17,272 nucleotides of DNA from Bacteroidales bacterium (GCA_900755985.1 CAAEIL010000166.1:1-17272), one strand, 5' to 3'; counted from the first letter of the stretch, positions 6,415-15,201 are shown. Program-made: numbers and translations. The notes: generated by a model not told the origin, from the letters alone.

Positions 6415-6831
6415 ATGTGGAAAATATACGCCCTGCTGTCAGCCCTCTTTGCCGCACTGACAGCCATATTCGCAAAAATCGGAGTCAAGGATGTTGACTC
6501 CAATCTCGCCACCGCCATACGCACAAGCATCATACTTCTGCTCACATGGGGCATAGTATTTGCTTCAGGACATCTGTCGGAAGTGAAGACGGTACCACGC
6601 TATACATGGATTTTTCTTATTCTTTCAGGGATTGCCACCGGCTTGTCATGGCTGTTTTATTTCAAGGCGATACAGCTTGGTGATGTTTCAAGAGTGGCGC
6701 CAATTGACAAACTAAGTGTGGTGTTTACCATACTCCTTGCTTTCCTTATTCTGAAAGAACCGCTTTCGCCGAAAGTAATAACCGGTGGACTGCTGATTAC
6801 TTCCGGGGCGATTGTGATGATGTGGAAATGA
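6415..6831 (+). CDS. EamA-family half-size transporter
   Basis: The 138-residue membrane protein carries one EamA repeat: four to five hydrophobic helices, the loop RVAPIDKLSVVFT (about 93-105) and the LKEPLSPK end of the penultimate helix, followed by a last helix reaching MMWK. Full DMT transporters have two such repeats; single-repeat proteins of this size occur widely and probably work as dimers. The exported or imported substrate is unknown. AAGAAAG upstream of the ATG is a reasonable ribosome binding site. It faces away from the porin, and its 3' end overlaps the converging gene by 35 nt. Confidence 0.9.
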   Translation: MWKIYALLSALFAALTAIFAKIGVKDVDSNLATAIRTSIILLLTWGIVFASGHLSEVKTVPRYTWIFLILSGIATGLSWLFYFKAIQLGDVSRVAPIDKLSVVFTILLAFLILKEPLSPKVITGGLLITSGAIVMMWK

Positions 6832-7450
6832 TGTGGCGGAATGAGTTTATGAAAGAGTGAAGATAATACAGTAATGTAAGATAGGAATAAGCCTGTGTCC
6901 CGTCGCTGAAATCATCATACCCCATAGATTTGGAACGTACAGCGATAAGATGCTTGACAAAATTCTTGTTCCCGTCAATCATCTGAAAGTCAAAAGCCGG
7001 TTCAAGCATATCATCCATCATCTTCCGCAAAGCCTGAATCTCGCATTTATCGGAAATGGAGATGCTGAATGACGGTCGGCAAACAATGTGCCGTGTTGTT
7101 TCAGCGATTTTCTCTGCCGACTCAATCATATAACTGATATATATGTAACTTGACTCACTATCGGAATCGGCACCGAAACTACGTCTGACTTTATTTTCAA
7201 GAGTGCATAAGGAGCCGGAACCAATCCTGTGATTCTTGCAAGCATTGATGACATCGGCATCAGCTAATGAATCCAGCGCGGGACAGATAACATTACGGCA
7301 TGATTCGGCAACACATAAAACCATTTCGTCAAAATTTGGAGTTCCCTTGACTGAAATACCTGAAACATCCTCGGCTCTACGGTTTCTGCGTATCACGAGA
7401 TATATGACAAGGAAGATGAATATTGTTGCGATTATCAGAAATAATTTCAT
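6797..7450 (-). CDS. Membrane-anchored protein of unknown function
   Basis: The 217-residue product starts with one strongly hydrophobic helix (about residues 3-20) followed by RRNRR, predicting an N-terminal anchor with the rest in the cytoplasm. The soluble part is mixed, with a SYIYISYMIESAEKIAE stretch and a KMMDDMLEP helix; I recognise no family. I chose ATG 7450 because the longer frame translates the hairpin at 7469-7499. It follows the PiT gene by 69 nt and may be co-transcribed with it through that hairpin. Its last 11 codons and stop overlap the 3' end of the converging EamA gene. Confidence 0.72.
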   Translation of the reverse strand: MKLFLIIATIFIFLVIYLVIRRNRRAEDVSGISVKGTPNFDEMVLCVAESCRNVICPALDSLADADVINACKNHRIGSGSLCTLENKVRRSFGADSDSESSYIYISYMIESAEKIAETTRHIVCRPSFSISISDKCEIQALRKMMDDMLEPAFDFQMIDGNKNFVKHLIAVRSKSMGYDDFSDGTQAYSYLTLLYYLHSFINSFRHIISTSSQSPRK

Positions 7451-7468
7451 GTGATTGAGATAAAATTT

Positions 7469-7499
7469 GCTATGGAGATACTTTGCATATCTCCATAGC
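7469..7499. terminator. Perfect 12-bp hairpin between PiT and the next gene
   Basis: GCTATGGAGATA (7469-7480) pairs perfectly with TATCTCCATAGC (7488-7499) around a 7-nt loop. On the minus strand it is followed by AAATTTTATC, so the T tract is poor. It may be a leaky terminator, an RNA-stability element or a processing site separating PiT from the membrane-anchored protein gene. Confidence 0.55.
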
Positions 7500-7519
7500 G
7501 TAACGTAAAACAATCTTTT

Positions 7520-9805
7520 TTACTCTAAAGAATTAGCCGAAAGTGCCGGACGGCTGCGGAACTCCGAATCGCGGAGTTTTGCGAATGCGCGGAGGTATTT
7601 GCGGATGGACGATACCATTTCTTGCGTTTCCTGAAGCATGTTGACATAGACATAAAGCACAGCCATAGCCGAGGTATCGCCGTCGCGCAACTGGTCGTGG
7701 GCACGATGGTAAGTGTCAGAAACTATATCTTTTATCTCGTCACAATGACGACGGAGAACGCTGATAGTAGAAATATCGCCCGATTTCATCAATTCCAGAG
7801 TGTCGTTGAACAGTGTGCTGATACGGGTGCGGAGCAGTTCACACTCCGTGGCATAGCGCGGAGGCAGGGGCATGAAATTGTTTTCCACATGCTCCTTGCA
7901 CACCTCGTTGATGCGCCGCAGGTTATAGAGAATGTTCATGCACAGGTTATTACTAAGGTAGAACCATGTGCTTTTCTCTATTGCCATCTCGCGTGTCAGG
8001 TGGCGCAGGCAAAGGGTTTCCTTGCGTCTGGCATTTTTCAGTACTGTTTTATGTTTAGCAAGGCTTGACTCGGCCTTGTTTAACACTCCGGCATTGTCAC
8101 CGATGAAGGCAGCCGTGATGTCGCGGTATTTTTCCTCCGCGTATGCTAAGAATCCCTGCTGTTGCTCGGTGATATACATAAGGAGTAGCGGCCATGTCTG
8201 TGTCTTGTCCTGAGTGGTGATGATAGTCTGAAAGAGTGCGTCACCACCATTGTCGGCATCGTTCTTCTTGCTGAATCGCCTGTTGCTCCTGATAATAAGG
8301 AAGATAGTAAGGGCGGCGAGCAGAAACATCACCCAATGACCTCCGTAGTGCATGGCGGCTACTATGATTCCGGCTCCTATGAAGGCTGCGCCGGCAGTCA
8401 GAACCCAGCCGCCGATGACCGAAATAACGCCCGTGATGCGGAACACCGCGCTCTCGCGTCCCCATGCACGGTCGGCGAGTGAAGTACCCATCGCAACCAT
8501 GAAGGTGACGAATGTGGTGGACAGCGGCAGTTTGAGCGATGTGCCGAAGGCTATCAGCGCACCCGCAAGCACAAGGTTTACAGAACCCCGGATAAGGTCG
8601 AACGACGCCCCTTGGTCCATGATTGTTTCATCGACATTGAAACGACGGTTGAACCAATTGCGCACCCGCAGTGGCGTAACGTTGCGCACCCAATTCAAGA
8701 ACGAAAGAGTCCAGCGTACAAGACGACGGCTGATTCGCGACGAGCCGAACATCTCGTCGCCTCCCTGCTGACTGCCGAGGCCGATTTCAGTCTTGGTGAC
8801 ATTTTTCGCCTTCTTGGATGTGGCAAGAGAAACGACCATAATCACGCCGGCTCCGATAAGAAAATAAATCGGAGTATTTGCCGGACCGTTGAGCGAGTTC
8901 ATCAGAAAGCCATGAGCATCACCGCCTCCGTTGGCGATATAGTCCTGATATGATGCAAGACCGCTCAGAGGAACGCCGATGAAGTTCACAAGGTCATTGC
9001 CCGCAAAAGCCATCGCCAGAGAGAAAGAACCCATCAGCACAATCACCTTCAGTACATTCACTCTGCAGATATGCAGCAATTGCATCAATATGGTGAAGAA
9101 TCCGAAACTCGCTAGCATAATAAGCCAGGTATGGTCATTTATCCATGCTTTTAGTTCGGGGGTCATGAAAGTCAGGTCCTTCGCACCTTTGATAAGCATG
9201 AAATAGACTATCGCCGTGGCGCAGATGCCTCCGAAGATACCGATTTTCCATTTCAGGTTGCTCCGGTAGTTGAAGGAGAATATCATTCGGGCGATGAACT
9301 GCACCACAGTGCCGAAGAAGAACGCTATCGCTACCGAAAGGAATATGCCGAGTATTACCGACAGGGCTTTTTCGGTGTTCAGCAGGTCGTTGAAACCGAG
9401 GTCGATACCTCCCGCCATCTTTATCAACGCCACTACAAATGTAGCACCGAGCAGCTCGAACACCATTGATACGGTGGTGGAAGTCGGCATGCCCAAGGAA
9501 TTGAAAATATCGAGCAGGATAATGTCTGTGACCATCACTGCCATGAAGATACAGATGAGGTCATAGAACGAGAAATGCTCCGGCCGGAATATGCCGTGCC
9601 GGGCGATATCCATCATGCCGTTGCTCATCGCCGCTCCGATAAAAACTCCGATAGAGGCGACTATCAACACTCTCTTGAACGATGCCGCCCGCGAACCTAT
9701 TGCGGAGTTAAGAAAATTTACAGCATCGTTGCTGACTCCCACCGACAGGTCGAAAATCGCCAGCAGGAACAGAAAAATCACTACACAGAGGAACAGTATT
9801 TCCAT
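7520..9805 (-). CDS. PiT-family inorganic phosphate transporter with PhoU-like C-terminal domain
   Basis: The protein (about 761 residues from ATG 9805) has the two inverted PiT signatures: GVSNDAVNFLNSAIGSRAA near the N-terminus and AFAGNDLVNFIGVPLSGLAS in the middle, embedded in about ten helices. After the last helix, roughly residues 550-750 are soluble and helical, in the manner of PhoU/DUF47 proteins, which in other bacteria are separate partners of PiT. It should import Pi by ion symport, with the tail probably regulating transport. A TTG at 9835 overlaps the -7 box, so the ATG start is preferred. Its promoter shares the Pho-like motif with the porin and TonB receptor. Confidence 0.93.
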   Translation of the reverse strand: MEILFLCVVIFLFLLAIFDLSVGVSNDAVNFLNSAIGSRAASFKRVLIVASIGVFIGAAMSNGMMDIARHGIFRPEHFSFYDLICIFMAVMVTDIILLDIFNSLGMPTSTTVSMVFELLGATFVVALIKMAGGIDLGFNDLLNTEKALSVILGIFLSVAIAFFFGTVVQFIARMIFSFNYRSNLKWKIGIFGGICATAIVYFMLIKGAKDLTFMTPELKAWINDHTWLIMLASFGFFTILMQLLHICRVNVLKVIVLMGSFSLAMAFAGNDLVNFIGVPLSGLASYQDYIANGGGDAHGFLMNSLNGPANTPIYFLIGAGVIMVVSLATSKKAKNVTKTEIGLGSQQGGDEMFGSSRISRRLVRWTLSFLNWVRNVTPLRVRNWFNRRFNVDETIMDQGASFDLIRGSVNLVLAGALIAFGTSLKLPLSTTFVTFMVAMGTSLADRAWGRESAVFRITGVISVIGGWVLTAGAAFIGAGIIVAAMHYGGHWVMFLLAALTIFLIIRSNRRFSKKNDADNGGDALFQTIITTQDKTQTWPLLLMYITEQQQGFLAYAEEKYRDITAAFIGDNAGVLNKAESSLAKHKTVLKNARRKETLCLRHLTREMAIEKSTWFYLSNNLCMNILYNLRRINEVCKEHVENNFMPLPPRYATECELLRTRISTLFNDTLELMKSGDISTISVLRRHCDEIKDIVSDTYHRAHDQLRDGDTSAMAVLYVYVNMLQETQEMVSSIRKYLRAFAKLRDSEFRSRPALSANSLE

Positions 9806-9832
9806 TGTTTTCTCACTTACTTTGTTACACTG

Positions 9833-9868
9833 CAAAGTAAGCGCGAAAACATTTCATAAATATTTCAA
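9833..9868 (-). promoter_or_regulatory. PiT promoter with Pho-box-like repeat
   Basis: TTACTTTG (9840 to 9833, minus) is a near-consensus -7 box 27 nt before ATG 9805. ATGAAA begins at 9857, 17 nt upstream of the box, and TTGAAA begins 11 nt farther up at 9868. The shared core TGAAAT is repeated exactly at 9867 and 9856. The 11-bp period and position match what a PhoB-class activator would need. No TTTG -33 element is seen. Confidence 0.55.
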
Positions 9869-9878
9869 AAACTTTAAG

Positions 9879-9923
9879 CTATTGTGAAACAATAGAGGCT
9901 GCATCAACGTGTGATACAGCCTC
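9879..9923 (-). terminator. Terminator region after the phosphatase gene
   Basis: GAGGCTG (9895-9901) and ATCA (9903-9906) pair with TGAT (9912-9915) and CAGCCTC (9917-9923), with one mismatch and a 5-nt loop. It lies 22 nt downstream of the phosphatase stop. A second hairpin, CTATTGT/ACAATAG with a 3-nt loop (9879-9895), abuts it. The T content after the main stem is low (TATTGTTTC), so termination may depend on both stems. Confidence 0.65.
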
Positions 9924-9945
9924 AGAAAATTGATAATTAGAAGAT

Positions 9946-10881
9946 TTATTTATCTCGTTTCACTGTATATAGGATATTGCCCTTCTTGTCAAGCATATTC
10001 AATCGGAGAGATTTTCGGTCGGCGGCAAGCACCGAAAAGCCGGGTGCGTCGCTTTTGAATACAGTTCCTTCGATATCGCCGGGGGTTCTTGTCTTTGAGC
10101 CAGAAGTGTTTACAATATAATCAATTCCTGAGCCGGGTTTCTTTATATATTGATAATTATGTATGTGTCCGCAGATATACATATCCACGTTGTGACGGCG
10201 CAATATGGAGTCAACTCGTTTTTGCATATCAGTTCTTTCTGATTCCGATTTGTCGGTGGAAGCAAATATGGGATGATGTCCTACAACTACAATCCAGTCT
10301 TCAGAGGCATCTGACAGGACAGAATCAAGCCATTGGAGTTGCTCCTCAACATTCTGTTTTTCTGCGTCGGGATAGGTATCTGACTTTTTGCGATACTTGT
10401 CAATCAGCGGAGGAGTGTCAAGAAAGACGACCAGCAGCGATGTCTCTCCATCCTTGAAAGTCTTGGTGTAATACTTCGCAGGCATATCCCAGCGACGCGA
10501 CACTTTGGAATAGTCAATTACAGCCTGCGTGTTGCCGCGATACTCATGGTTGCCGCAGACTGGATACCAATGAACCATCAATTCGGGATGAGAATAGATA
10601 AGTTCGTAGTTGGTCATCCACAATGGGTCGGACACGCTTTCCACACCCTCATAGTGATGTGTGTCGCCAAGGGCAAGCACCGCATCAGGACCTATCTGTT
10701 CAGCAACCTCTCCCATTGTGGCCGCTACCTTCTTTTGGTCATAATACCCGTTGCGTCCAAGATCGGATGCCACGATGAGGTTTATATCCCCTTTGGGAAT
10801 TTCGTTTTGTGCCCATGCGGTCAGGGATGAAAACATGACCGAGGCAACGGCTACTGCCGTAATGAAAAATTTTCGTATCAT
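9946..10881 (-). CDS. Secreted purple-acid-phosphatase-like metallophosphoesterase
   Basis: The 311-residue protein has a signal peptide (cleavage near AWAQ, residue 25) and the metallophosphatase ligand set in order: D40 (VASDLG), D73 (LALGDTHHY), N111-H112 (CGNHEY), H202 (VVGHHP), and H239/H241 (CGHIHNY). This is closest to the TRAP/type 5 purple acid phosphatases, but the ligand tyrosine three residues after D73 is His (H76), with Tyr at +4. It should hydrolyse phosphomonoesters in the periplasm or at the surface. It starts 25 nt after the TonB receptor stop, so the two form an operon: receptor for uptake, phosphatase for release of Pi. Confidence 0.9.
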   Translation of the reverse strand: MIRKFFITAVAVASVMFSSLTAWAQNEIPKGDINLIVASDLGRNGYYDQKKVAATMGEVAEQIGPDAVLALGDTHHYEGVESVSDPLWMTNYELIYSHPELMVHWYPVCGNHEYRGNTQAVIDYSKVSRRWDMPAKYYTKTFKDGETSLLVVFLDTPPLIDKYRKKSDTYPDAEKQNVEEQLQWLDSVLSDASEDWIVVVGHHPIFASTDKSESERTDMQKRVDSILRRHNVDMYICGHIHNYQYIKKPGSGIDYIVNTSGSKTRTPGDIEGTVFKSDAPGFSVLAADRKSLRLNMLDKKGNILYTVKRDK

Positions 10882-10906
10882 ATTGTCGTTATCTGGTTTG
10901 TGATTA

Positions 10907-13657
10907 TCAGAATGAAACTTTTATGCCCCCATTGATCTTCACTCCATAATACTCCTGCTGCATGGTGAGGTCTTTGCTGCCCTGATAGTAGCGCAGTGGT
11001 TGATTCAGCAGATTTGTGCAGTCGGCATAGAATGTGAATTTTGTCTTCTTTCCGAATGTATAGCTCACATTGAGATCCATATATTTCACGCTGTCATAGT
11101 AACGGTCGTAAAATTTGCTTGCTCCCATCTCGTCAATAAAGTCCGAAGCGTAATTGAACGAGAGTCTGGCGGAAAGTCCGAATTTTTCAAAGTAGAGTGA
11201 CACATTGGCGGTATGCTCCGGAGAACCGGGAAGGCTCAATTCCTTCTCATTCTCACGACCCTCAAAATTGAAATCCTTGACTCTTGAATGGGTATAAGTA
11301 TATGTTCCGTAGAGTCCGACACATCTGAGGGCCGGAGCAATAAAGCTGAAGTCGCGCTGGTATGAGAACTCCGCACCGAAGATGTTGGCGTTACCGCCGT
11401 TCTTAGGCTGCGTGAACTTGGTCCACACGTTCCCTTCATATTCATGATTGAATGAAACTTCATCGACTATAAAGCCTTCAATCCGTTTATAGAAGAGACC
11501 GGCTGACACAAGCCCGATCGATTTCCAATAATATTCCGCGTTGAGGTCTATATTGTGCGATGTGGTGGCTTTAAGTCCCGGATTGCCGATTACGATTTCG
11601 TTATCGCCACGCTTGATGTTCATGCCGGGTACCAATGCCGAATACTTAGGACGGGAAATCGACTGATTATATCCCGCACGTATCATGAAGTCCTTATTGA
11701 CATCCCATTTGAATATAATGGACGGAAGGAAGTTTATGTAGCTTGATGATTCCGGGTCTGTCTTTGATACTGTACCGGATTCATCGTCATAAATTCTGCC
11801 GGTATAACGCAAGGCTGTGTTTTCGATCCTTAATCCACCGGTGAAGCTCAGATTATCTGTGATTCTGGAATCAAGTCTGATGTATACTGCCGTCACGTTC
11901 TCTCTGGCGTTATAGTTTCCTGCAAGTTCTTCGGCGACCTGTGCCTTTTCAAACAAGGAGGCATCATCAAGGTCAAGGCTTCCCAGAAATTGCTTGCTTA
12001 CAAAGGTCCCGGCCTGATAGCGGGAGGACGGCATAAACCTGTCGGTGGATTCATTTACGGATTGAGCCAGAGCATCTTTATTGAAACCTTTTTTATCAAC
12101 GGGGGTATATTCATAGTAATCAATCTCCTTGTCTTTTGTCTTGTTTACAAACTTGAAACCGAATTTCAATTTTGAATGGTCGCTGAGGCGAGCCTTGAAA
12201 TCAAGAGACGCTTTCAAGTCCTGCTCCGTTATGTCCTCCTGCTGCTGAGTGAGTCCTTTAAGAGAGAAATTGTCATCAAGGAGCATTGTCGAACCCTCGT
12301 CGGGTGTTGCGAAAGGTGTCCGAGGATTTGACAGGTCAAAAGAAAAATGCTGTTTCTTGAGACGATAATCTATATATCGCTCGTTGGGGCGTTTCTCGGA
12401 GGCACGGGCATATCCGATTTTCCAGTCAAAACTCAGGAAGCCGAGCCGGTTTTCACTGCCAAGGGTAAAATCCATAGTGCGCTGGCGTTCCAAACGAGCG
12501 TTACGGTTATCGGGCGTTCCACCTTTTGTCTGGACACGCACATCAGCGACCCCATCGGGTGTTATGTCTTTCAAAGTCGTGCGATAACGATTTTCCCAGT
12601 CATTCCGGTTGTTGAAAATTCCCTTGAACCATATTTTGTTGAAATCATTGAATTTCCAATCCGCCGACAATGAATAGCTTTGCCGCTCACGTGTGACATA
12701 ATATTGGCGTATCTGGTAATCCGACAGATAAAGTTTTCCGGCATCATCCTTTTCCCAGATAAACTCAGTATTGTAAGAACCGGACGGAGCGTTATTATAG
12801 GAAGCTGAAACCATAATGCCCAGACGGTCACTGAAGAACCTGTTTCCTATGGTGAGTCCGAAATTCATCTGTGCTTTGCGGCTTATCCAGTTGTATCCGG
12901 TCCCTACCACGGCGTTAAGTGTGAGTCGGCGGGGAGAGTTCTTGGTGACAAGATTTATCGAGCCGCCTATCGCATCGCCCTCCTGATCGGGCATCAGAGT
13001 CTTGTTGACTTCGATTGTCTGGATCATGTCGGACGGAATAAGGTCAAGCTGCACATTTCGTATGTCACCTTCCGCCGAGGGAATCCTGGAACCATTGATA
13101 GTCACGGAACTGAATTCTGCCGGAGTACCGCGAACCTGTCCGAAACGGGCTTCGCCCTGATCATACTGTACGTTTATACCGCTTATACGCTTCAGGGCAT
13201 CTCCGATGTTTGAATCCGGGAACTTGCCGATTTGGTCAGCCGATACGATATTGGTGACATTTATGTTGCTCTTTTGTGTGTTTATGGCCCGTTGCTGACC
13301 GGAAAATACACCTGTCACCACAACATCATTGAGTTCTTTGGATGAATCAGACATTATAATGTCCTGCGTCATATCCGCGTCTGCCAAAACAATGTTCTTG
13401 GTTACGGGGACAAAACCAAGATATGAGATATTCAGTTTATGAGTCCCTGATGCGAGATTAGGAAATGAATAGAACCCATCGGCATCAGCCACAGCTGAAT
13501 GGGCTTTCCCATCGAGAATGACAACAGCACCGGGAAGGGGATTATGTTCATTGTCCAAAACACGTCCCTTGAGCAGGCGGGAGCCCCCGGAGTCCGCTCC
13601 CTGCATGGTTAAGCTTATGGCAAGCATTCCCATGATTAACGAAATCACTTTTTTCAC
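10907..13657 (-). CDS. TonB-dependent receptor, CarboxypepD-reg plug type
   Basis: The 916-residue protein has a signal peptide, a carboxypeptidase-regulatory-like domain (about 29-92; LLKGRVLDNEHNPLPGAVV), a TonB-box-like DVVVTG (111-116), and a plug with GKFPDSNIGDALKRISGI (144-161), VRGTPAEF and GDAIGGSINLVTK. It ends in a long barrel whose last residue is Phe. The plug resembles the TIGR01782 type common in Caulobacter and Xanthomonas. It lacks a SusD partner, so it is not a typical Sus-like glycan importer. Coupling to a phosphatase suggests an organophosphate ligand, unproven. The start is GTG, followed by AAAAAAGTG; the promoter lies 28 nt upstream. Confidence 0.92.
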   Translation of the reverse strand: MKKVISLIMGMLAISLTMQGADSGGSRLLKGRVLDNEHNPLPGAVVILDGKAHSAVADADGFYSFPNLASGTHKLNISYLGFVPVTKNIVLADADMTQDIIMSDSSKELNDVVVTGVFSGQQRAINTQKSNINVTNIVSADQIGKFPDSNIGDALKRISGINVQYDQGEARFGQVRGTPAEFSSVTINGSRIPSAEGDIRNVQLDLIPSDMIQTIEVNKTLMPDQEGDAIGGSINLVTKNSPRRLTLNAVVGTGYNWISRKAQMNFGLTIGNRFFSDRLGIMVSASYNNAPSGSYNTEFIWEKDDAGKLYLSDYQIRQYYVTRERQSYSLSADWKFNDFNKIWFKGIFNNRNDWENRYRTTLKDITPDGVADVRVQTKGGTPDNRNARLERQRTMDFTLGSENRLGFLSFDWKIGYARASEKRPNERYIDYRLKKQHFSFDLSNPRTPFATPDEGSTMLLDDNFSLKGLTQQQEDITEQDLKASLDFKARLSDHSKLKFGFKFVNKTKDKEIDYYEYTPVDKKGFNKDALAQSVNESTDRFMPSSRYQAGTFVSKQFLGSLDLDDASLFEKAQVAEELAGNYNARENVTAVYIRLDSRITDNLSFTGGLRIENTALRYTGRIYDDESGTVSKTDPESSSYINFLPSIIFKWDVNKDFMIRAGYNQSISRPKYSALVPGMNIKRGDNEIVIGNPGLKATTSHNIDLNAEYYWKSIGLVSAGLFYKRIEGFIVDEVSFNHEYEGNVWTKFTQPKNGGNANIFGAEFSYQRDFSFIAPALRCVGLYGTYTYTHSRVKDFNFEGRENEKELSLPGSPEHTANVSLYFEKFGLSARLSFNYASDFIDEMGASKFYDRYYDSVKYMDLNVSYTFGKKTKFTFYADCTNLLNQPLRYYQGSKDLTMQQEYYGVKINGGIKVSF

Positions 13658-13684
13658 TGTTACTGTTATTATTGGTTTTCAGTG

Positions 13685-13731
13685 CAAAAGTACTTTCGTA
13701 TGATTTCATGGATTTTTCATAAATATTAAAG
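13685..13731 (-). promoter_or_regulatory. TonB receptor promoter with Pho-box-like repeat
   Basis: TACTTTTG (13692 to 13685, minus) is a perfect -7 box 28 nt before the GTG start. ATGAAAAATCC (13720-13710) and ATGAAATCATA (13709-13699) form an 11-bp tandem repeat whose second copy begins 17 nt upstream of the box. CTTTAATATTT (13731-13721) precedes them in phase. No -33 TTTG is present, so activation by the adjacent two-component system is likely. Confidence 0.6.
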
Positions 13732-13755
13732 TATCGTTAATTGCGATAATGCCGA

Positions 13756-15201
13756 CTATCTACTGAGCGTTATCTTGAAAGACAGGCCGCCGGTTCTGAC
13801 ATTCTCCGCTGTTATTGTACCTCCGTGAAGCATGACGGCATTTTTGACTATTGACAAGCCGAGGCCAGTGCCACCGGCGGCGCGGCTGCGCCCCTTGTCT
13901 ATACGGTAGAAACGCTCGAAAATGCGCGGCAAGTGTTCGGTGGAGACACCAATGCCATTGTCGGCGACAGTCAGGACAATCTTTTTGTCATCTTCGTATA
14001 GTAGCCTTATTTTGATTATGCTGCCTCCGCTATATGCAATTGCGTTGTCAATCAGATTATTGAAAACAGCTTCGAGCAGCGATGGATTGCCCGACATAGG
14101 CAAGGTGCCGACAATATCGTCTTCAATGGTTATGCCTTTGACGCCGGCAACAAGACGTCGGTCGTCCACAACAGTCCGTATTATTGCTGCAAGGTCGACA
14201 GGCTCTTTAGCTATAGATGCCGGGGCATCGTCCATACGTGTAATCAGCGCTACATCCTCCAGCAGCCTTTGCAGACGCTCGGCATTGGCAAGTGAGCGTT
14301 GAATAAACTGCTCACGTTTATCCTCGCTCATTTCTTTATGCGCCAAAAGCGTCTCCAGACATACCCTGATTGATGCAACCGGGGTTTTCAGTTCGTGGTT
14401 GATATTATTTGTCAGCTGCTTCTTGATGCGCTCTTTTTCCTGCTGCTCATGCATGGCGGCACGATGTTCATTGTCGCGGTCAATGTTAGCTTGCTGCAGG
14501 CGGGCATAAAGACGCACAATATTATTAGAGATAGAACCTAACTCATCGTTGGGAAAAGGTTTAGTGTCTGATATTTTTGCGCCCTTCTCGACATCCTCGG
14601 CAAAGTGCTTGAGCCGCGAGATGTGAATACCGACACGTCGTGTGGCGAAATAGCCTAAGATACACATCAAAAGAGCGATAAGCCCCATAACCCACATAAA
14701 ATTTATGTCGGGGGTCAGCAGCGTACTTAATGATACGGAGTATGGCACTGCCGTGCGGACGATATTCCCGTTGTCACCTTTTGTTGCCGAATAGAAGTAA
14801 CTGTCGCCGGTGCTTTCGCTGTGACGTCGCACTGTGTAGCCGGACCCGGCGGCAAGTGCTTTCCGTATCTCCTCGCGATCGAGATGATTGCTTCCTGGGA
14901 GCGTGTCAAGAGAGTTGTCATACAACACTCTCCCCTCGGCCGAAATAACGCTTACACGTATGTCATTGAACGGATGAAAGTCACGTAGACTTATATGGGT
15001 CATGCTTTCGCCCTGTTCCAATTCTGTCAGAATATAGGTGTTGATTATCTGGAGCCGGTCATTCATCTCCTCTGCCTTGAATGACTTTTCGCGATAATAC
15101 TGAAAAGCGACAAAACTGCCCACGAGTAGCACCGAGTATGCCAAAAGCCATAGGAATAACCTCTGCGGATACGTAAGCTTAATCGACAAAGACATAACCA
15201 T
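13756..15201 (-). CDS. PhoR-like sensor histidine kinase
   Basis: The 481-residue kinase has TM1 (about 14-33), an extracytoplasmic domain of about 130 residues, TM2 (about 168-186), a HAMP-like linker, then HisKA with the phosphorylatable H269 (NNINHELKTPVAS), the N box FNNLIDNAIAY (N382, N386), the G1 box DNGIGVS (414-420) and G2 GGTGLGLSI (443-451). All catalytic boxes are intact. It overlaps the response-regulator stop by 23 nt (ATG 15201) or 17 nt (ATG 15195), so the pair is translationally coupled. The name PhoR-like rests on the surrounding phosphate genes and the Pho-like boxes; the kinase sequence alone would fit several OmpR-class systems. Confidence 0.9.
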   Translation of the reverse strand: MVMSLSIKLTYPQRLFLWLLAYSVLLVGSFVAFQYYREKSFKAEEMNDRLQIINTYILTELEQGESMTHISLRDFHPFNDIRVSVISAEGRVLYDNSLDTLPGSNHLDREEIRKALAAGSGYTVRRHSESTGDSYFYSATKGDNGNIVRTAVPYSVSLSTLLTPDINFMWVMGLIALLMCILGYFATRRVGIHISRLKHFAEDVEKGAKISDTKPFPNDELGSISNNIVRLYARLQQANIDRDNEHRAAMHEQQEKERIKKQLTNNINHELKTPVASIRVCLETLLAHKEMSEDKREQFIQRSLANAERLQRLLEDVALITRMDDAPASIAKEPVDLAAIIRTVVDDRRLVAGVKGITIEDDIVGTLPMSGNPSLLEAVFNNLIDNAIAYSGGSIIKIRLLYEDDKKIVLTVADNGIGVSTEHLPRIFERFYRIDKGRSRAAGGTGLGLSIVKNAVMLHGGTITAENVRTGGLSFKITLSR

